Shown here piece by piece: positions 44,115-56,500 of a stretch of DNA of 64,000 bases. A program made the translations under genes and the position numbers. Origin of the DNA: Dendrocalamus latiflorus (taxonomy: Eukaryota; Streptophyta; Magnoliopsida; Poales; Poaceae). Under the pieces are notes generated by a model. It was not told the origin of the DNA and searched no databases. It was given only the letters and a program-made list of their open reading frames with translations. Within the stretch, counting starts at the first letter, position 1. Every line of letters starts with the position of its first letter. The stretch lies in NCBI GenBank assembly GCA_017311315.1, contig CM029617.1, positions 35,681 through 99,680 of the forward strand, written 5' to 3'.

Positions 44115-44560
44115 CCAAATGTCGGCAAAGAAGTAACAAAAGCAAAACTGAAGTTGATCACTTAGTAGCTTAGTTGTTCCTTCACTGGAAAGAAGAAGCA
44201 ATTTTTGAGTTAAATGCATACAAGTTGGTTGAAGCTAAGGCGGTTTGGCGAAGACTAATTGAAACAAGAAGGTAGTTTTGAGCTGGATCAAGCCTAAGAG
44301 TAAATGTCGACAAAGAAGTAATAAAAGCCAAAACTAAAGTTGATCACTTAGTAGCTTAGTCGTTGTTCCTTCACTGGAAAGAAGAAATATTTGATTTGAG
44401 TGCATACATGTCGGTTGAAGCTAAGGCGGCTTGGCTGAAGGTTAATTGAAACAAAAATAGTTTTGAGCTGGATTAAACCTAGAGTAAATATCGGCTAAGA
44501 AGTAACAAAAGCAAAACTTAAGTTGATCACTTAGTAGCTTAGTTGTTCCTTTCCTGAAAA
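44115..44560. repeat. Imperfect tandem repeat of about 185 bp, two and a half copies
   Basis: Units begin AATGTCGGCAAAGAAGTAAC at about 44118, 44302 and 44488. They share GTTGATCACTTAGTAGCTTAG and a block with GGTTGAAGCTAAGGCGG. Noncoding; it lies about 0.5-1 kb upstream of the promoter of the kinase-MSP-WD40 gene. Confidence 0.75.
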
Positions 44561-45049
44561 TGCGATAGATATGTAGCTTTAGTTGAGCTGTCTCTTGTTA
44601 GTTGAGCTGTCTCTTGTTTGTTACTCGGAGTTGAACTGTCTCTTGTTTGCTACTAGGAGTAAAAGAAGTGGTCAAATGTTGTTACCTGTTATGCTAATAT
44701 GGAATGTTATTCTAGCTGTACACTAGCTAGATTGAGTTAGAGTTAAAACCGACATAGGCGATATAGACCATGGTTTATATGGTCAGGTGTCCAACATGTA
44801 AGGACCAGAGCATTGTGTGTATGAGATCAACGTAATATAAGAAAAAAGTAATAAAACTGAAGCTCCTCTATTCTATTTTCTTCATTTGTCCCTTGCTTTC
44901 TTGAGTGGACCAAACCCAACAGTCCTTACCCTACATTAGCTAAGTACCTAATCATATGTATCTCATATTCCCATTGGCATTTCCTTAATTTTTAGAGAAA
45001 GATTCGTTGGGCATCTTAGGGCTTAAGTCAAGCCAACTTTTTCGTTGGG

Positions 45050-45147
45050 TTGCTTTATATATCTGCACCTCCAACAACGAAGTCATTCCTCTCAGGTCAT
45101 TGTTCTCATCCCAGCTAGGATCCCTGAAGTGTTCTTCAATCTCCAGG
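45050..45147 (+). promoter_or_regulatory. Candidate promoter and noncoding first exon of the kinase-MSP-WD40 gene
   Basis: A TATA box (CTTTATATATCTGC, 45051-45064) is followed by an ATG-free stretch ending in CTCCAG/GTTAGTG at 45147, a good 5' splice site. The next coding exon lies at about 46958-47161. The stretch 45148-46957 would then be the first intron; it is AT-rich with no other gene seen. Confidence 0.35.
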
Positions 45148-46957
45148 TTAGTGCTTTAAATTTAAGAAGCTGGATATTTTCGGATGATTTTAGAACAGTC
45201 ATGTTTATGTATATTTACATATTTAGTGTTATGTTTAACCTGAAGATCATTTTTAACCTGGAACGTGGTACAGAATTCAGAAACATGATTAATGTGCTGT
45301 TTAGAACCTGGAAGGCTCGAAACACTTGTTAGATGAACATGTGCGGTCATGTCCTATCTTCTAGATCAAGTTGTTGTCATCTATTCATTGCAACTGGGAC
45401 TACTCACGAACTAATGGTTCTTTTTTTTTTCTAATTGAGCGACCATAGAAATAGATAGAGGAAATAACAAGGAAAAGTAGAACAAACTAAATTAGCATGG
45501 AGGCTAATTACCTATAGATTTTTAGGATTTTTACAAATTTTACCTGTAAGTAAGGCGTTTATCAAAAACCCACTAGATACTCAAAGTTTGTCAAAACCCA
45601 TGCGCAAGTTTCTATGTAGTTACAAATCCCCCCTCGGGGCCAATTTACTTGCTGAAACTCCTACGCTTGCATGGCTATCCCAGTGGATTGGTCCTTTGTA
45701 GACTATGAGCAGGAAGACGTGCTAATGCAGAGTAGGGACCCACAAGATAAGCGCTGGAGAATAAAAGCGTGACACAAGAGTGAGAGAATAAAGGGACAAG
45801 AAAGAAGGACCAGGAGCGATTACCGACGTTGAGGCTGCGCTTATGCAGGTAAAAAGAAATCAATTAGATATGTATCCTAAAGTGGTAAAAGAAAATCAAT
45901 TTAGATGTATCCTAAATAAAGCGTCCAAAAGACATGCACGATTTTTAGAGGGCGTAATAAATTACTCAACATTAAAGAGCTGAAGATAAATACGAGCAAA
46001 ACTATGTTGTCCATATTAAATAATGAAGGCTTTGGCTAATTGTATCATAGCAGAATATTTTTTTGATGCAAAAGGTTGGTAGACTATTTACAGAGAGGAA
46101 TGGAAAAACAAATTGGAGGAAAAACAAAACTATTATACAAACAAAAGCCGGGTGCCGATCTATGGATGCAGCTGATGGCTTTTGGCTCTAACGAGAGCAT
46201 TGTGTAAATCAACCGAATGCCGATAAACCGCTTCGAAACAGTAGCAGAGAAGTCATCCGTTATTTGTTTGAAAGGAAGCTATAAGTTGAAAAGAACTAGG
46301 CCTATGGCGGGCGCTCCAAGCGGTTGTGGGCTTCGGCTTGGCTTCGGGTTGAAATTGTATTGTAGCGTCTTTTTATCTTTTTCTGAGAAATTGTTATGCG
46401 TTTCAAGTGGCTTCTAATAAGCTAAAGCTAAAACAACCCAGAAGCTGAAAGCCGATGCATTCCAAGTGACGTTTGACTTAAATGTGTAGAAAGAATTTGG
46501 ATTTGAAAGTTTGTGGGCTGATAGATCATATCATACCCTACCTATGTAATTTGTTTCAGAAATTTTCATAACTATTTAACTGTTTTTCGAACAACGGAAG
46601 CACGATTAGCACCAAGATGTTGGGAGCACCCGAAATGTTCTCCTTGTTGCACACGGAGGATGGGTCGATATTTGAGGTTCAGGTTGATTCTGTTAGTTAA
46701 TTTTCAGGCTATAGCAACATGACTACCCTCTGTGGATACTCCCTCCCATCGACACAATCAACAAAATACTACCTTGACCACTAATTTTAATTATAATATA
46801 TTTATAAAACCTAGTTAAATTACGATATTATGAAATTGGCTTTTCATGGACAAATATGTACATATAATTTTCATGTATCTAATATAAATCTTTAAAAACG
46901 TATCGATAGTTAAATTTTAAAAGTTTAGCTGCACGTATCCCAAAATGATATGCATAT
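45148..46957 (+). other. Probable first intron of the kinase-MSP-WD40 gene
   Basis: No coding frame with family resemblance. Candidate small transposon debris includes the region 46160-46440 with repeated GAAGC/GCTTC motifs. A possible extra splice acceptor (CTCTGTCATCAG, ending at 47020) would make the coding region start later than the ATG at 46958. Confidence 0.3.
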
Positions 46958-48856
46958 GTGATTAAATTGAGTATTAAACTTATTCTCTTGTCTTACGTGA
47001 AAGAGTTTCTCTGTCATCAGGGAGAAAAACGTGAAGGTGGGCCTGGTACAACAAGATTGCATAACAGATGGATCTTAACATTCCATTTGCTAGAAACTAT
47101 TACAAATGGTTTTTCTGAGGAGCAAAAAGTTGGTCACGGTGGGCATGGAGATGTTTACAGGGTATGATCAATTATTATATTTTTTGTAGTTTTCAAATGA
47201 TATATACCACCGCTAACTACAAACCCGTGTTCTGTATTAACAAGTGATTTTAACAGGCGCTGTATGAGGGGAAAGAGATTGCTGTGAAGAAGCTTCATCC
47301 CTTGCAAGATCTTGATGATAAGGAATTTGACAATGAAGTTGGTAACCTTAACAATGTCCAGCATCAAAATATTGTACGGTTAGTCGGCTACTGCTACGAA
47401 TCACGAGATATATTCGTTGATCACAAAGGAAGACTAATTCGTGCTAAAGAAACAGAGCGAGTTCTCTGCTTCGAATATGTGAAGGGTGGAAGCCTGGAAT
47501 AGCATATTAGAGGTTCGATGGTGCTCCACATCAATTCGGCTATATTATTTAGCATGCTTAGAAAAACGATCCGCTAGATTTATATGTCTCAGGAGCAGGC
47601 CCTGTTTTTCCCCTTCTGCAGATGAATCCTGTGAGCTTGACTGGCCCACATGTTACAAAATAATTAGGGGGATCTGTGAGGGTTTAAATTACCTTCACAA
47701 TGGGCAGAAAAAACCTATTTATCATCGGGACATAAAGCCTGGCAACATATTACTGGATGAGAACATGACGTCCAAAATTGCAGATCTTGGTTTGTCAAGA
47801 CTCCTTGATACAACAAAAACCCATAGGACAGTCAATATCAAAGGAACACGGTAAGTCGATGGCTCGTGTGTAGCCCATTTGTTCTGATGATTATTTTTAA
47901 AAATAATAAGCTGTGTTTGTATTGCACTAACCTTATCTTTGATGCTTATGATATCATACAGTGGGTACATGCCAAAGGAATACATAGACCATGGCTATAT
48001 CTCAAAGAAGTTTGACGTGTTCAGTTTGGGTGTTCTAATTATAAAAATAATGGCCGGAAATAAGGGCTACTTCAGTTGTTCTGAAAAGCCTCCCCAACAG
48101 TTCATTGAGCATGTAAGAAAATTTATTTGTCTATGTCGTGAACAGAAGTCCTTTTCACAAATATTATGTTATATGTCTTACCTTTTTTGCACGCGTCTAC
48201 CATCTTTCTAACTTTATGTTCCAATTTTGCAGGTAACTGGTAACTGGAGGCCAAGGCTGCAGGGAACGTCGAGGTATTCATCACACGAAGCAGATATCCT
48301 ACAAGTGAAGTCATGTGTTGAAATAGCACTAAGATGTGTGGAGGAAGACCGAAAAAAAAGGCCTACTATAAAGGATATTGTCCATGAACTGGACAAACTA
48401 GAAGCTGACATTAAGAAAATGTCGATAGAAGCTGACATTAAGAAAATGTCGATAGCTGTTCCTGAAGCACCAATTCAACCGCCGCTGTCAGAGCCGGGTT
48501 TGTCGAACTGGTATTATCGACGGGCAGACAAGGCTGGTAAGCTGCTGCGAATCAGTGCACCTAAGGGACAAGGAGGGACAACTGAGGTGAGTTACCTCTA
48601 AACATACCAGGGGATGAATGGATATTGCATCAATAGTATATTAGTACTATGAGTTTTGCTATATCGTGTTGCACAATCAATAGGAATAGAACTGGTAGGA
48701 AAGAACTGAACTCCATTTCATAGGGTGTCGTAGTGGCTTGTCACCTTTTTCGATAGCTCGTGTTTTAAGGCCTTTTCATATTTATAAACTGGCACTAGAC
48801 TGATCACAACCCAAGTGAGACTACTTTGACAACAAAACTTAATTACACTCATGTAA

Positions 48857-49195
48857 GGGGCACTCTCATGGTTTGATACTAAACCTTGATAATAGAGGAG
48901 AGATAGTGGTTAATTAGGTGGGATTTTAGAAGCAACCATCCCAATGGTTTGATAATAAAGCTTGTTAATAGAGGGCCCACAATGTTTTAATTAGAAATAA
49001 GCTCCTCAATGAATGATGTGGTAGGGAGAGAGATGGGCCAGCAAAATTAGTAACAAGCTCTCCAATGCATAATCTAGCTTGGTTTCCTAAAAGGCTTGAT
49101 ACTTGCACGAGAATCAAGTATCTTCTGCCTCTTCCACCAAAAAGCTGATATGGCATAGACTAAGTATCAAGCAAATTGGATCGGTGGAAGTGCCC
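48857..49195. mobile_element. Tourist-like MITE in an intron
   Basis: 339 bp beginning GGGGCACTCTCATGG and ending AAGTGCCC, imperfect inverted ends, flanked by TAA (48854-48856 and 49196-49198). A 3-bp TAA/TTA duplication is typical of PIF/Harbinger MITEs. It lies in the intron between the kinase tail exon and the MSP exon. Confidence 0.65.
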
Positions 49196-50199
49196 TAAGC
49201 AATCATAGCTTAGCTTTCCTTACTTCATATATGCAATTTTGGATAATCACCACGATATTCCTGAAGAAACTTGGCTTGTCCTAGCCAATGAGATCAAAGA
49301 ATGATAACACACCCGCCATTTTAACCTTGTGCGAGTTCTTGTTGCTTGCAGGTAAGCCCCGTGTCCTTTGAGACTGAGACTACCAAGCTGCTGGGCGTCC
49401 ACCCCGTGGAGCTCCGCTTCCCCTTCGAGCCAAACAAGCGCATCCCGTGCCAACTGAGTCTAACCAACAAGACAAACTATTTCGTTGTCTTCTGGGTTAT
49501 GTCGAGTTGCCCAGATAGGTACTGGAACAAAGCCGGCACTCTATTGCCAAGGTCCACCGAAGTTATCACTGTGATAATGGAAGGGCAAAAGCAGCCACCA
49601 CCGGACACGGACAATTTCACTGTCGTGATGGTCACCCTTTTGTCGGAGGGCGACATGCGGTCACTGTCATCCATTGGCAGTGAGATAATTAACAAGGAAG
49701 CTGACTTTTTTAATCGATTAGAGGGGCTAGGGGGTGAGGCTTATGTGGCGATGCTGACGGCTGTCGTCTGTGACCCTGCGAGCGAGATAATGACCCACAA
49801 GGTACGCGAGTTCTGTTGGTTAAGTAAACAAAACAAAATTCGAGCTGGACATGCCATATCAGCTATGGATTATGGTTATTTTGTTGTATCAGATCATATC
49901 AACACAGAAATGTGGCGATCTCAAATCCATAGATGTGCATCCCACGGAGCCATGGTGAGTAGATATTTCGAGTGCTAGTCATTGTTGTGGGCACCAAATG
50001 AAAATTGCATCGGAATATTTAGTCCTTTTTCAATACTTAGATTTCCTCTTGTACTATAACACAGGATTTTGACGAGTCATGAGAAAGGGTATGTTATATT
50101 TGGAACTACCAGACGCAGACGCAGGTATCGATATCTAGCATACGATTAATTGTACATGTGACTCATATGTTTGTTCATATATATTGAGTATCTAGACAT

Positions 50200-50406
50200 C
50201 ACTCGGATGTTTTCTTCCTAGCTATCATCCAAATTTGTAATCTTTGGACTAGAAATCAAAGGGCCCTTTGTTTTTTAAGGAGGAGGGGGTAGAATTCATG
50301 GCCATTGGACCTCTAATCCAACAGCCCAAAATTTGGATGATAGTTAGGAAGAAAACATCCAGATGATTCACAAATTTGGATGATAGTTAGAAAGAAAATA
50401 TCTGGA
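50200..50406. mobile_element. Inverted-repeat MITE-like insertion in an intron
   Basis: GGATGTTTTCTTCCTAGCTA (from 50204), continuing to CATCCAAATTT, pairs with the inverse at 50328-50364 over about 33 bp. A second partial copy of the right arm follows at 50370-50406. It sits in the intron between the MSP and WD40 exons. A target duplication is not clear. Confidence 0.5.
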
Positions 50407-52761
50407 TTGATGTTTATCAATATCCATATATTGAACTGGTTAATCCATCGTCAGGGAAAAGAGATGATGGCAGTGAGAGTCACCAATAAAGCAGGCCTTG
50501 ATTATAAATCTTGGATTTATTCGGCTAAGTTTATCGCTCGAGAGGGATGGTTCGTAGCCGGGGATGGTAATGGATACATCCATGTTTTTGGAATCAAGAA
50601 ATTCAAAGCTCGCCTTCTCAAGAAATTCGAAGCTCACCGTCACAGTCGTGTCTATTCATTGGTGGTTCACCCAACCCGTCCAAAGTTGCTGTCGTCGTCT
50701 GTTGACCACCTGATCAAGCTTTGGGAGTGGGGTAATGGCTGGGTGTGTACTCGAACATTTGAGGGGCACACTAGCCCTGTGCACCAAGTCACTTTTAACC
50801 CAAAGGACACCGACACTTTTGCTAGTGCTGCTGGCTCTGACGTAAAGGTTTGTCTTCTCCTTTACCTAGCTGCTTCATTTTTGGTGACGAACCAAGTTCT
50901 TCTCCTGGTGCTGGGGTTCAATTTAATTTTGAAATTTACAGGTCTGGACAATTGATTCTTCCAATCCTAAAACCACATTCGATGGACGGCACAGTGTTGG
51001 TTATTATTTCGCTGATAGTGATCCGCAGTATATGATTACCTCCTCGGGCTCCAGTAGTGCATACGTATGGCATATATATATCTATTTCGCTGATACTGCT
51101 GTGTGAGTACCGGACATCGATTGGTGTAACGCCTTTTCCCCTTTTTTGTCGTGTTGAAGCAGATTTGGGATTTGCAGAGAGAGATACGTGATCACACACT
51201 CAATGAGGAATCGGGCAAGCACGTGAATGTAGTTGCTTGCCACCCGGAGCTTCCAATATTAGTTACCGGTTCAAGTTACCAGACTGAGGCTTCAAAAAAA
51301 TGTTACGGGACTGTTTGTTTGTGGAATGCCACTACCTACAGGTAATTCATGCTTCTGCCTTTACGGCCATATATGACCCTTCACTTTTTTGTGTGCTTGT
51401 CTGTGAGCAAGATCTCCAAAATTGTATTTTGATCATTAATTTCTTTTGTGTACAAGTAACTATACTAAATTATGATTGTATGAAAGTACATCCAAGATAT
51501 GAATTTAACGATTCCAATTGTGCCACTGAGACTATATATTATTAAAGTTCGGTAGAAATTTTACAATGTGTGATTCTCGAAATGTATGGGTGCCTTAATT
51601 ATAAAAGTAATAGGGGGAGCAGTTGCTACAATAGAAATTATTTTTAGTGCCTTGTTATCCCTTGAAAATATAACTCTTTATTAAGTTTTAGGACACAATT
51701 GCAGGGTTTATTTTGTTGATGCCCTTGCTGTCGCAAAGGCCAAAGCACGATTCTCTGTGTGCCTCAACTTTTATTGGGCTTGTATACCTATGCCTCCCAT
51801 CAAAAACCTTTCTTTTGTTTCTTTTGATTAGCCCTACGTGGACCTTGCAGGGCACAATTGAAGGTAGAAAAAAAGAAAAAAATAAAAAAAAAATCAAGGC
51901 CAGGTTTGGATCACATGAATTTTACAAAGATACAGTTCAATTCTCATATGAATACGGGCAATTTTTTGTGTTCCAAATGGGTCTTAAATGGCATGAATCC
52001 AAAAAAATATTTATAAGGTACATTTGAGAACATAGACTTTAAGAATGCAAACTAAACACAGCGCCTAACATAGGAAGTATTTTAGCAATACTTCAGTTTC
52101 TTGCTTGTGGATTTAGATAAATAATACTTTCATGAATACGAATAATGTATTTGTACATATAGTCACGGCATTAACTTCAGCATAAATCTAGGTACTGCAT
52201 GCGTATCTTTCTCAATCTCTTGGATATAACTAACGGTGTTCTCCTAATTTTTTAGGCTTGAGAAAATGGTTCGCTTTATGCTCGGTAAGGTTAAAGATCT
52301 GCGATTCATAAACACGAAGGACTTCAGAAGGTAACAGTTTTTTCCTGTTAACTTTGTAATTTAAAAACCTGCTAATTAAGAACATGGCTTCTCTGCAATA
52401 ACACATTTTGGATGTGCAAATAAAGACACTAAACCGTACAAAACTAATTTTTGCACAAGCATATATATGTATATTTTGTTTCAAAGCTACTAGTCTAAAA
52501 AAAATTCAAATATTCTTGCCTTACGTCAACAGGCATATCTCAGAAGTGTAGAATTATTAAGTGATCTTTAATAAACTACAGGCAGTGCTAAAAACAATTG
52601 TTCCTGACTTGTTTCTTTTCCACTCTGTTTTCTTGTTATATTTTTTCCGATTTCACACTTCTAACCCCATAACATCTTAATTATGTAGGCTTGTGGTCGG
52701 ATGTCGCGGCGGAATAGCAATCATGGAAATTAATTTGCCAACATTAGTAGATCAACAATAG

Positions 52762-53699
52762 GACAACTCGTAGAAATTGGAATACAAGGACGCCAACGTC
52801 AAGGTTTCTACGTCGTACGGTGGACTGTGATGTAATCTAATGCCTCATTTGGAAAGCAGGAATGGAATTGTTTCCTATGATATTCTTGTTTTTGTTTTCC
52901 AAACAAGCTATAATATTCCAGAATTATTCCGCTTGAGGATCTGTGTGTAATTAGAGAAAAGAGAATACATGAAGGTTGTAGAGGATTTCGATAACTTTTC
53001 GTAGAATTTTTATTCATATCGATTGAATGAATAGATTTCGAGTTATAAATTTTATAAGCTGTTGTCTAGTAAATTATCATCCGTTGGCAGCATGTATTAA
53101 TTTGTAGATTAAAAATAGAAGATGGAATAATATAGGGATTTGGTTTACATGAAAAATGTAGATAATTGCTTAAAATTTCTAGAAAGTCTAATAACACGAT
53201 TTTTTTGGACGAGTATAATCGAAGTTATATTTTTTGGGAGACTGTTGTCCAAAACTGGGTTGCTGGACGTAATCATGGGAAAACATAAATTTGATTGATT
53301 TAATGGAATAATTAAATTTTAGAAATAACTAGGAAGAGATAGATAATTTTATGTAGTTTGTAAAAAATATCATAGTTAATATATTTGCATGAGTAGATTA
53401 AAAGGTATGAAAATATTAAATCTATTGTCTAGAAGATGACAGATTTGTCTTCTGAGATAAAATTGGGGGTTTATATGAGTTAGTATGGTTTTGTGGTCAA
53501 CTAAGAAGTTGTAGCAAATTTTGTATAGATTGCAGAGCTGGTATGCTTTGCTATAATACCATATGAGAGTTGAAAGTTGTGATGATTTTAGTACCAGAAC
53601 AGTAGGGGTGGTTGTTTGTAAAGGGGAAATTGTGGATTTGGAAAATGTGTACAAGTGTTGTCGTTTAGGCATGGTATTGTATTGCTATAGCTTGTATTG
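52762..53699. other. Region downstream of the fusion gene, no gene
   Basis: AT-rich noncoding sequence that should include the 3' untranslated region of the kinase-MSP-WD40 gene. Imperfect inverted motifs around 52840-52925 (TTGGAAAGCAGGAAT and GTTTTCCAAACAAG) may be a small MITE, not proven. Confidence 0.35.
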
Positions 53700-54736
53700 A
53701 GTTTGGGTGTTTACTGTAGGAAGAGTAACTTCAGGGTTGGTGTCATCTTCTAATCAACCCGGTCATCGCGACTAGAGAGGCAAGTGCATAGTAAAATGAT
53801 AGTTGATGGTTGATAATTGTTCATTGTTGTGATTTAATTATGTCATGCAATATTTAATCATCTTTTGTTCAGTATGAAATTAATTTGATGATAAATGGTA
53901 AAATAATAGAAGATTACATTCATAACATGACATATACATTACGAGGCAGGGTGTTGAGAAAGTTAAATAGCTATGAGTAAAACTATTTGACTATTATAGC
54001 ATGCTCTTGAGTAAGATATTCAGAGGGAGGCAACTCTATGGGATGGAGGGAAAGACCTATTTCAGTAGGCATCTCCACGGGATGAAGGTAGAGGATGAAC
54101 ATCGACGGGTGTTCCCTTTGCTGTACCGGTATAAGCTATAGAAGTAGATATGAGCATGAGCATTGCATTACACTAAAAAAAAGCTAAGATGAGAAAAGAG
54201 AATGGTGGAAATTCAAAAGTGAAATGAGTATGTTGTTGTTTCTATTGTTTTATTACATACTTACTAAGTCGTGAATTCACCTTTACTTATTTGTTGTTTT
54301 AGGTGATCGTTTACGACAACATGCATTGGATGGAAGTAGAATATAGAATATTACACTTTTATAGCCCTTCACTCCACCTATCAATTCATCACTTATGATT
54401 ATGAATAATTTAGTAACTTTTATTATAATAATTAGATAATTTATGGTTTTTCTTAGTTCCTTATGGTTCGTAATATTACTACTTGGTGTATTCCTTAGTT
54501 TAGACTTATTTATAATTCTTTAGTTTAGACTTATTTATAATTTATCTTGGTATTATTTGGTTCATCTTTAAGTTCAATTTATGGTATATTATGTTGCTCA
54601 AATTTATGTTTAATATGTTATTGAATGTTTATTCTTGAAGTATAGTTTTGTTGTTAATACTTGATTATTGGTTAAAATTAGTAGTAATAGTAGTTACCGG
54701 TGACATCTTGGGTTTTTGTTAAACCGGAGTGTTACA
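53700..54736 (+). mobile_element. Probable truncated LTR fragment
   Basis: It contains GAGAGGCAAGTGCATAG (about 53776), a position and motif similar to the AGGCAAGTC landmark of the other LTRs in the window, and ends GGAGTGTTACA, a plausible LTR end, at 54736. The start and a target duplication could not be found. Confidence 0.35.
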
Positions 54737-54984
54737 CAAGCCCTAATGTGTACTAACTATACTAAGGGTTAGAAAAACCAAGTTCACAAAATATCCCTGT
54801 GGCAGTTTGGAAATAGTTCCCTAGTAGGAACTGACTGTTTTCTGGCTGGGTGCCACTCAAAATGACTGTTCATCAATTCAAATTCTGTTAGATCATGTGA
54901 ATGGTTGTAAATAAAGAGATGATGAATTATTGATATTTGGTTTGCTTTGGATTTTGCGTTTGTGAAAGACTTGGTCGTTTGTAG

Positions 54985-56100
54985 TTGAAGACTTTAACTT
55001 CGAATGATTTTGCTCAATTACGAGTGATTTCAGACTTCAGACTTCAGACTACGACCACAGACTTCAGACATCAGACTACAACCACGGCATGGCCAAACGA
55101 CCACAGACTTCAGCTTTCGACCATAGTAGCTGTCAACCACGTCATGAACATGACTTCGACTATGGTAGACTTCGACCATAGCATGAACATGACTAGGTCT
55201 GGTTTACGACTACATCTAGCTTCAACAACAGTAGTACGACTTCGGCCTTATGACCACATCAGCTTATGACCACATCTGGCTTCGACCACGGCAGTACAAC
55301 TTTGACCTTTCAACCATAGCAGTATGACTTTGATCTTACGACCACGGCAGGTAATCGTAGCTACAGTACTTTTTCATGGTCGTAGCTACAGTATTCGTAG
55401 TCGTAGACTTTACTGGTCGTACTCGATAGTTGAAGGTTTTACTGGTCAATAGTCAAAGGCTTTGCAGTTGGTGGTCATAGGTTTTGCAGACTGCTTTCAC
55501 GGTTGTAGCTACAGTACTCGATAGTCGTAGACTTTACTGGTTGTACTCGATAGTCAAAGGTTTTATTGGTCGACAGTCAAGGGCTTTGTGGTCATTGGCC
55601 GTAGGTTTTGTGGACTGCTTTCATGTTTATAGATTTGGTAGTCTTGTCGATGCTCATAGACTTCATAGTCTGTTGTTTTGTCTTCGGTAGTCGGAGACTT
55701 AATGATCGGTTGCCATAGGCTTCACTGTTGGTAGTTGTAGACTCTCATGGTCAATACGAGTGCTTCACTCTTGTGATCGTCAAGTACTCATGTTGGGCCA
55801 GGGGTTGACTGGTCGGTGTGTGGTAGTTGCTGATGAATGGTCGTTGCTGTAGTAGCAGGTGGGTACTCAAGGATTGAGGTACTCGTAATCGGAGGACTCG
55901 GTACTCGATAGAAGTGGTTTCATGACCGTGGTATGCGGTCAGGTGTCGAAGTGTTGTCTGTACTCGTAGGCTTCGAGTACGTGTTACGGCTGTGATTTCT
56001 GATCGATACTCGGTAGTCGGTACTCGATAATTCGATAGCAGTGATGTGGTTGGTTTCCGAGTACTTGTGGGTTATGAGTACTCTGAGGTAGCAGTTGTAT
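54985..56100. repeat. Degenerate repeat with a strand switch (CGACCAC then GTGGTCG type)
   Basis: From 54985 to about 55370 the top strand is full of ACTTCGACCAC-like words (for example GACTTCAGACTACGACCACAG). From about 55370 to 56060 it is full of the complementary sense (TCGTAGTCGTAGACTTTACTG, with TGGTCGTA). Unit lengths vary from about 20 to 110 bp. The segment 55380-55540 and 55500-55640 is an approximately 118-bp direct repeat containing CTACAGTACTCGATAG. No protein is supported. Confidence 0.55.
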
Positions 56101-56400
56101 TGAGTGGTCTAAAGTTCTGTTCCAATGAGGGATAGATTGTGCTGTTGTAAACGATCAAGGGAATGGTCGTAGATGGTTTGGTTCTTGTCTGAGGATACAC
56201 AAGGGTATGTTTTACTAATGTGTGTTGATCATGGTCGAGTTGGAGAACTTGTATTAGGAGAGAGTTTCTTTGGTCTTTGCATGTGCAGGTGGGCATGGAG
56301 GCGGCCATGGTTAGCGATGAGGAGGACCAGGACTGGGGGGTAATCTGAGGTCCAGGCAGGCAGGATATCATGTGTGCTGGTCGAGCTCATGCAGGAGCAT

Positions 56401-56500
56401 NNNNNNNNNNNNNNNNNNNNNNNNNNNNNNNNNNNNNNNNNNNNNNNNNNNNNNNNNNNNNNNNNNNNNNNNNNNNNNNNNNNNNNNNNNNNNNNNNNNN
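56401..56500. other. Assembly gap (100 N)
   Basis: A run of exactly 100 Ns, the conventional placeholder for a scaffold gap of unknown size. Distances across it are not reliable. Confidence 0.98.

Larger units (their letters stand above)
46958..52761 (+). pseudogene. Kinase-MSP-WD40 (coatomer beta-prime-like) fusion gene, 11 exons, one TAG
   Basis: Exons: 46958-47161, 47257-47512, 47622-47850, 47962-48112, 48233-48586, 49352-49801, 50455-50847, 50942-51064, 51163-51341, 52256-52330 and 52689-52761. All introns are gt/ag and all phases join, giving about 828 codons. Residues 36-330 are a Ser/Thr kinase of the plant receptor-like type: glycine loop GHGGHGDVY, Lys79 in IAVKKL, Asp190 in YHRDIKPGN and Asp208 in a DLG motif. 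A 27-bp in-frame duplication repeats EADIKKMSI near residue 340. Residues 399-548 form an MSP domain (LRFPFEPNKRIPCQLSLTNK). Residues 549-828 are WD40 repeats closest in memory to coatomer beta-prime (LIKLWEWGNGW, VTFNPKDTDTFASA). A TAG at codon 150 (47500-47502) interrupts the kinase. There is no signal peptide or membrane segment. Everything else is intact, so the stop may be recent, an allele, or an error. The first exon start is uncertain. Confidence 0.85.

Noticed and set aside
49802..49978. Extension of the MSP exon reading into VREFCWLSKQNK
   Set aside because: A gt donor at 49802 joins in phase to the WD40 exon at 50455. The read-through part resembles no domain and ends soon.
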